A stretch of DNA of 64,000 nt from contig CM057061.1 of NCBI GenBank assembly GCA_029945375.1, forward strand, positions 744,001 through 808,000, in the 5' to 3' direction. The DNA comes from Agaricus subrufescens (lineage: Eukaryota; Basidiomycota; Agaricomycetes; Agaricales; Agaricaceae). The position numbers were made by a program, and so were the translations under genes. Positions 59,124 to 64,000 of the stretch are shown here, piece by piece (positions within the stretch are counted from its first letter, which is position 1; every line of letters begins with the position of its first letter). The notes beneath the pieces are model-generated. The model saw only the letters and a list, made by a program, of their open reading frames with translations. It was not told the origin of the DNA and made no database searches.

Positions 59124-60911
59124 TCAATAGATTCCAGGTATGAACTTGTATTTCACTACTTCGCAGTACCGCTCCCAATCCTTCCCGTACTTTATCGCAC
59201 ACCTGCCAATTTATCAGTCGGGATCCACCTCCGATCATCACACATCACTTACCGCTCAAAGTCTCGTGAACATCTGTGCACGAGCACCGTGATGAAGAAC
59301 ACAGGGTAAAAGTAGGGTATAATTGTTGCCGTTCCGACAATTGCTCCCCACGTGAAGCTCATTGTAAAATCGGCAACATAGTTCGGCTTGCGGGAATACT
59401 TCCACCATCCACTCGTAAGTAGACGGTTGCCGTGCTCAGTCTGGATAAATGTCGGGTTCTCGACTGTGTGCCAAGGAAGCTGAGGGAATGTCTTCCTGAA
59501 GGTCGAAATTCCTTGGGTTTGCATCTTAAAGTGACTCTTCTGGGCCATGGAAGTGTCCCAACTGTGCATCGATGTATGAGCATATCATCAAAGATAGACT
59601 CAAACAATACTCACATGTAATAGGCTGTAAGCAGCGTAGTATAGATTACCACATAGCCGAAAGTAGAGAAGCGGTATGCCGAAGGGTCATGGGAAGCCAT
59701 ATACACAACCGAATACACATAAGACTGGATCTAGTGTCAGCACAAGCATACCAAGAAAATGAAAGTTATACATACGAAGGGAACTCCGGCAAAATTCCAA
59801 AAAATGACCATGAAACCCCATTTCTCATGGTACATGTCCCAAGTTTGAGGAATGCATTCTTCACCCTTGGCACTAAACCGAAATAAGTCAAGGTTGGGAG
59901 TTACATATTTTGCGATCGCACCAAGCATTAATGTAGAGGCCAGTAGCAAGGCACATAAATAACATATTCTAGAAGCACGTAAGATGAAGTGTAGTAAGGT
60001 TTCGTCGAAGCAACTTACAGGTGTAACGTAACCAAGAGTTTCATATTGTTTGCAAGCACCGGAAACAGCGAGGTAGAAAACGATGACCCAAGGGACACGA
60101 ACTTCAGCCCACATTTTCAAATCGACGGGACCAAGACGCGGGTTGAGGGCAGCTCCCATGAAGAAATCATAAACGAAGTTTCCAGACATACGAATCGTAG
60201 TCTTGGTGACAACAGCATGGAAATATGTGAGGAAAGAAACCCCGAACCCGTATATCATGCCCACAGTCATGAGGTGACCATAGTTATCGATAATCTGATT
60301 GAGGCGGAAGTAGCCAGTCCAATGAAGAACGACTGAAACAACGATGGTGGTGTACCAACATTGAAGTGCGTTGCAGTTGTACATGAGAGTCTTGTAGCCA
60401 AGAGATGGGACGGGAAGACCCTCTTGTTTGAAGCCAGGGAGAACCCAGGCAATGAAGAGTTGGAAGAAGAAAAATCCGGAATACACCTTCCAGGCATAAA
60501 GATTGGGACTGGCATCCTTCGTGACGAATGAGAATCTCGAGAAATCCCTCAATAAAGTTTAAAACTCACCTTTTGAATATGACCCCACATTTTGAGCAAG
60601 AACGGTTGAATGTCATCCACAGACGTAGGATACATAAGCTTGCCATCGTAGAACCACAAGCAAATCCACAAGTAGTACATCAAAAGGGGGAAGCCAAGAA
60701 TGATAGCTGTAACGCCCCATGGACCACCAAACTCATAGCTACGTCGAACATTAGTATCAGAAGTTCAAAACGAGAAAGCGCGTCCATACGTCTCGTGCTG
60801 GTCCAGGCGTTTGTCGGCAGCCTTTCCAGCCTCAGTAATGACGACTTTGCCATTGGTCGCGCCGTAGTTGTTCGATTCCACGGACCGTTGGCGTAAACCG
60901 CTGGTTTCCAT
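59124..60911 (-). CDS. ERG4: Delta(24(28))-sterol reductase, ERG4
   Basis: Last enzyme of ergosterol synthesis, a multi-pass ER reductase using NADPH. Start METSGLRQRSVESNNYG at 60911. Membrane helices are interspersed with family motifs: YDFFMGAALNPRLGPVDLKM, then AEVRVPWVIVFY, KGEECIPQTWDMYHEKWGFM, FWNFAGVPF, and near the end NRLLTSGWWKYSRKPNYVAD. The terminus reads KYKFIPGIY then stop at 59124. The combination of MGAALNPRL and KGEECIPQTWDM distinguishes ERG4 from the C-14 reductase ERG24. Several short introns. Confidence 0.92.
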
Positions 60912-61119
60912 GTCTGGTTGTGGAAGAAAAGTAAGGGCCGGGCGTGGTACCTGCTTTTTATAAAATTCTGTCGAACGACTTCGTGAGGTTCCGAAAATAG
61001 TACTCCGGTGATTGCCGAAGAATGGTGGTGCCGACCGATGCCGGAGCTCTTACCCAATCCACCACCCCGCTTCTTTCAGCCACTCTCGAGACTACCCTTG
61101 TTCGTTTTATGCAATAGAC
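60912..61119. promoter_or_regulatory. Divergent promoter, ERG4/MPE1
   Basis: 208 bp between the start codons of ERG4 (minus) and MPE1 (plus). No recognised sterol-response or other motif. Confidence 0.5.
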
Positions 61120-63208
61120 ATGGCTTCGTCCGTTTTCTACAAGTTCAACTCGCAGAGGACAGAGTCGCGGATAACCTTCGATGGCACCGGTATATCTGTC
61201 TTTGACCTCAAGCGAGAAATCATCCTCGCAAACAATATGAGTAAGGCGAATGATTTTGACTTGTATGTATATGATGCCGCGACGAGACAAGGCAAGTAAT
61301 CCATGCATTCCCCTCAATATACACTTAGCGATATCGCTTTCTAGAATTCAAAGATGATTCGACAATCATTCCCCGGTCGTCTTCTATCATCGTAAAACGA
61401 ATGCCAGCCGCTCGTCCAGGCAAAGGGAAAGCTTCATATTATGTTTCAGGTGCTACACCTGCAGTGCCAACTTCGGAAACGGTTCAGCGATCTGGCAGTT
61501 CATCCGGTACCACATGGCATAAGGGAGCAATGTCGAAACGATTCGACGGAAAAGAAGAAACACCAGCACCAACGAACAAGAGCTCCACTCCGGTATGCCC
61601 TCGGTCTCCCCCGTATCCACCATACTTTACTGACGGTATTTAAAGCAACCGGTCATTTCAAGCAACATAACAAAGGAGGACGAAGCAGCGGCTATGGCGG
61701 CCATGTTCCAAGCCCAGACTGCCAACTGGGAGGAAACACAAGAAAAGATGTCACAGTTGGTGTTACCCTCCGGGGCTGTCTGTTTTCTACGTAGTAGTCC
61801 CCTTCTAATGAACATTGCTTTTGCTTTTCCCCCCATCCCCCCTTGTTTCCCCTCTCATGCATGTATGATTCGAAAACAGTGCGCAACGAATTTACTCAGC
61901 TCCACGAGGAGGCGCAGCTCAGCGAGGAGGGAAAACGTTCACGCCACCCCACGCAGACAGACCATTACCTCCGAGCTATGTCTGCTATCGTTGCGGGAAG
62001 AAAGGTGCGGGAATAGCACTTATGATGATAATTGTGATTTTTACCCCGGCTTCTAGGTCATTGGATTCAAGACTGTCCAACAAACAACGACCGTGAATTT
62101 GACAACCGTCCTCGCATCAAACGAACAACAGGTATTCCACGTAGTATGTTGAAAGCAGTAGAAAACCCCACTGGCGATATCGGCCAAGGGGTCATGGTCA
62201 CTCCTGAAGGTGGTTATGTCGTAGCGCAACCCGATCTGTGCGTATTCGCTGCCCAAATCAGACATCGTTTTATTGACTTGTTTCGTCAAGTGCCTCTTGG
62301 CAAAAACAGGTATCATTCCGCGCAAAAGGTCTAACCGTAGCAGAAGTACGCGAAAAAGCACCTACAGATTCGTCCCTCGCTTGCCCCATTGACAATAAAC
62401 TCTTTCGTGATGCCGTCAAAACCCCGTGTTGCGGGACAAATTATTGTGAAGAATGCATACAGACACATTTACTCGAACGGGACTTTGTTTGTCCCAACTG
62501 TTCGAAGAAAGTGCCATCACTGGATAAATTAATAGTGGACAAACCGATGCGTAACAAAGTTACTGATTATATCGAGAAAGCTATCGAAGAAAGTAAGAGA
62601 GAAGGCGCTGAAGAGGGCTTAAGCACCAGGGAAGGGGAATTACTGAGTACAAATCAAGTAAGTGCTTCTTGCTCTATAATACATCTTTTGACACATTCCT
62701 TCGCTAGGCTACTGGGACCCCCGATAACATATTGGATCAAGACAACCTTTATTCTGATACCCAACCTGACCCAACCCTTGCCGAAATGACTCAACTAGTC
62801 GACAGCATCCCGCAACTTCAAGCTCAAATCTCCCAACTCTCTTCCATGCTCCAAAACCCCTCCCTTCCAAATCAAGTACGAATGCAAACAGAAATGCAGT
62901 ATCAACAACTCCAGTTCCAACTCAACAATGCTCAAACTTTTGCTGCGTTAGCCGCTGCTACATCGATGCAACAACAGGCGGCCGCAGCGAACTTTGTGGG
63001 CATGAGTGGGACGATGAATGGAATGGGTATGACGGGTAATGTTGGAGGAAGTTCAGGGACTACATTTCCAAATCAGCAAGTACAACCTGGACCAGAGTCT
63101 GCTTATCAGCGACTAGCAGTGAATAATAGGAGGAAGAATTTAAAAAGGGAAAGACCATCGGATTTCCTTGAGGTAGGTGGGGAAGACAAGCGGCGCCATT
63201 GGGAATGA
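61120..63208 (+). CDS. MPE1: MPE1/RBBP6, cleavage and polyadenylation factor subunit
   Basis: mRNA 3'-end processing protein of the CPF complex. Start MASSVFYKFNSQRTESRITF at 61120 begins the DWNN ubiquitin-like domain. The first intron has a GC donor (exon ends 61291, resumes 61345 as EFKDDSTIIPR). Next a linker MAAMFQAQTANWEE, CCHC zinc knuckle CYRCGKKGHWIQDC, the conserved GIPRSMLK and VTPEGGYVVAQPD, and a RING/U-box type finger (CPIDNKLFRDAV, CCGTNYCEECIQTH, CPNCSKKVPSLDKL). C terminus is Gln/Asn/Met-rich and ends in a basic patch (RRKNLKRERPSDFL). Domain order is that of Mpe1/RBBP6 without the long metazoan tail. Confidence 0.92.
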
Positions 63209-63399
63209 AATTGCTTTTACCAGTAGGGATATAGATAGTTTTTTGTAGGATGAGAAATTATGCAGTTTCAAATAATATTCGGACATGTTGTCATTAGCTT
63301 CCGGACGAGTTACAACCAAAATTGACAAACTCCAAGACATTTTTAAGAGAAATCCTGGGTAAATACTCGAACTACGGCCCGGTCGTGCACGGGCGCCAC

Positions 63400-64000
63400 T
63401 CAAGAACTCAGTACATGGGTCTGACCTGGTGCCTTCTCCGTTCTTCTAAGCAATGTTTGCTGATAGTTTTCCCATGTGGAGATCAGCTAAAGATAGATAT
63501 CCAGTCAGTCGATGACGAGTTATCACCCTGAGAGCTAAAATACCTCTTTCTGCCGAGTGATCATTCCCTCCAAGAATGCATGTAACGCATCCTTGAAATC
63601 ATCAATCCTCTCCTTCTCAAAGCGGGCTGTTTCCTGTTTAACCAGTTTAGATACTTGTTCAAATTCAAGTCTGCTTTCTGATGCCCGTCGCTCGGCCTGT
63701 ACCTAGTGTCAACCAAATACATTCCCAAAGATGATAGTGTCGGCAGCGCACCTCAGCGACTTGCTGCAAAGAATAGCTTAGCCTATCCGTCTGGCCTTGG
63801 TTTTGAGCTTTATTCTTCTCGTGTGACTTCCTTAACCTCAATAGTTCGCTCTCGGAATGTTTCCACTGGTGATATGTCCTTATTCTCGAACTAAATGCCA
63901 GCTGACGAGATGTCAATCATTCCCAGAAAAACAGAAAATCGGGAAGAGACCCACGCGGACAGAGTTGATCAGTCGAGAATACTCATCTGCCGTTGCCATA
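63400..64000 (-). CDS. VPS5: Sorting nexin VPS5 (SNX1 type), C-terminal part
   Basis: Only the 3' end is inside the window; the gene continues past 64000. Exons read ATADEYSRLINSVR, then LAFSSRIRTYHQWKHSESEL, then AERRASESRLEFEQVSKLVK with RFEKERIDDFKDALHAFLEG, and the last one ELISTWENYQQTLL, with stop at 63400-63402. This is the end of the BAR domain of the retromer nexin Vps5/SNX1, which tubulates endosomal membranes. The introns are about 50-60 bp long. Confidence 0.85.

Overview
The window is nuclear DNA of a filamentous basidiomycete, most likely an Agaricomycete. Genes carry many short introns (about 50-65 bp) with GT(R)NGT donors, CTAAC/CTGAC-like branch sites and YAG acceptors. The gene set is typical of that group: F-box-like proteins in the mushroom style, a DOPA 4,5-dioxygenase family protein, PMT4, ERG4, TEL1 and a RING-PH-VWA mating scaffold. 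No rRNA, tRNA or CRISPR array was seen.

Region 1 (1-10.6 kb) is a young tandem segmental duplication. The unit, read left to right, is a minus-strand gene of unknown function (A), a truncated minus-strand fragment of the coatomer epsilon gene (COPE), and a plus-strand F-box gene. Units 1 and 2 are nearly complete and unit 3 holds only gene A. A1 is frameshifted, while A2 and A3 are open. COPE fragment 1 still splices to an open frame and fragment 2 is decayed. Both F-box genes are open. Two non-autonomous DNA transposons interrupt the units.

Region 2 (10.6-39.2 kb) is a dense, conserved block: a Ste20/PAK kinase (+), TEL1/ATM checkpoint kinase (-, nearly 10 kb), cystathionine beta-synthase (-), a DOPA-dioxygenase-like gene (-), a RING-PH-VWA protein of the Far1/Ste5 scaffold type (+), protein O-mannosyltransferase PMT4 (+) and the sorting nexin MVP1 (+). 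PAK and the scaffold are both expected in pheromone/Cdc42 signalling and lie about 15 kb apart. The dioxygenase and the scaffold have start codons that overlap or nearly touch.

Region 3 (39.2-48.5 kb) is gene-poor and rearranged. It holds a duplicated pair of unknown genes (B1, B2), a decayed sterol O-acyltransferase pseudogene, at least four inverted-repeat mobile elements, and a copied 3' tail of the neighbouring copper ATPase gene. That tail marks the breakpoint of a tandem duplication. One CACTA-like element can be dated relative to the duplication because the sister copy keeps the empty site.

Region 4 (48.5-64 kb) returns to ordinary gene density: copper P-type ATPase CCC2 (-) divergent from COQ3 (+), a low-complexity protein with a six-unit coding repeat (-), a Kar9-like GAR-domain cytoskeletal protein (-), ERG4 sterol reductase (-) divergent from MPE1/RBBP6 (+), and the 3' end of VPS5 (-), which runs off the window.

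Exon boundaries were read by eye from splice signals and reading frame. Family names rest on recognised motifs, not on a database search.
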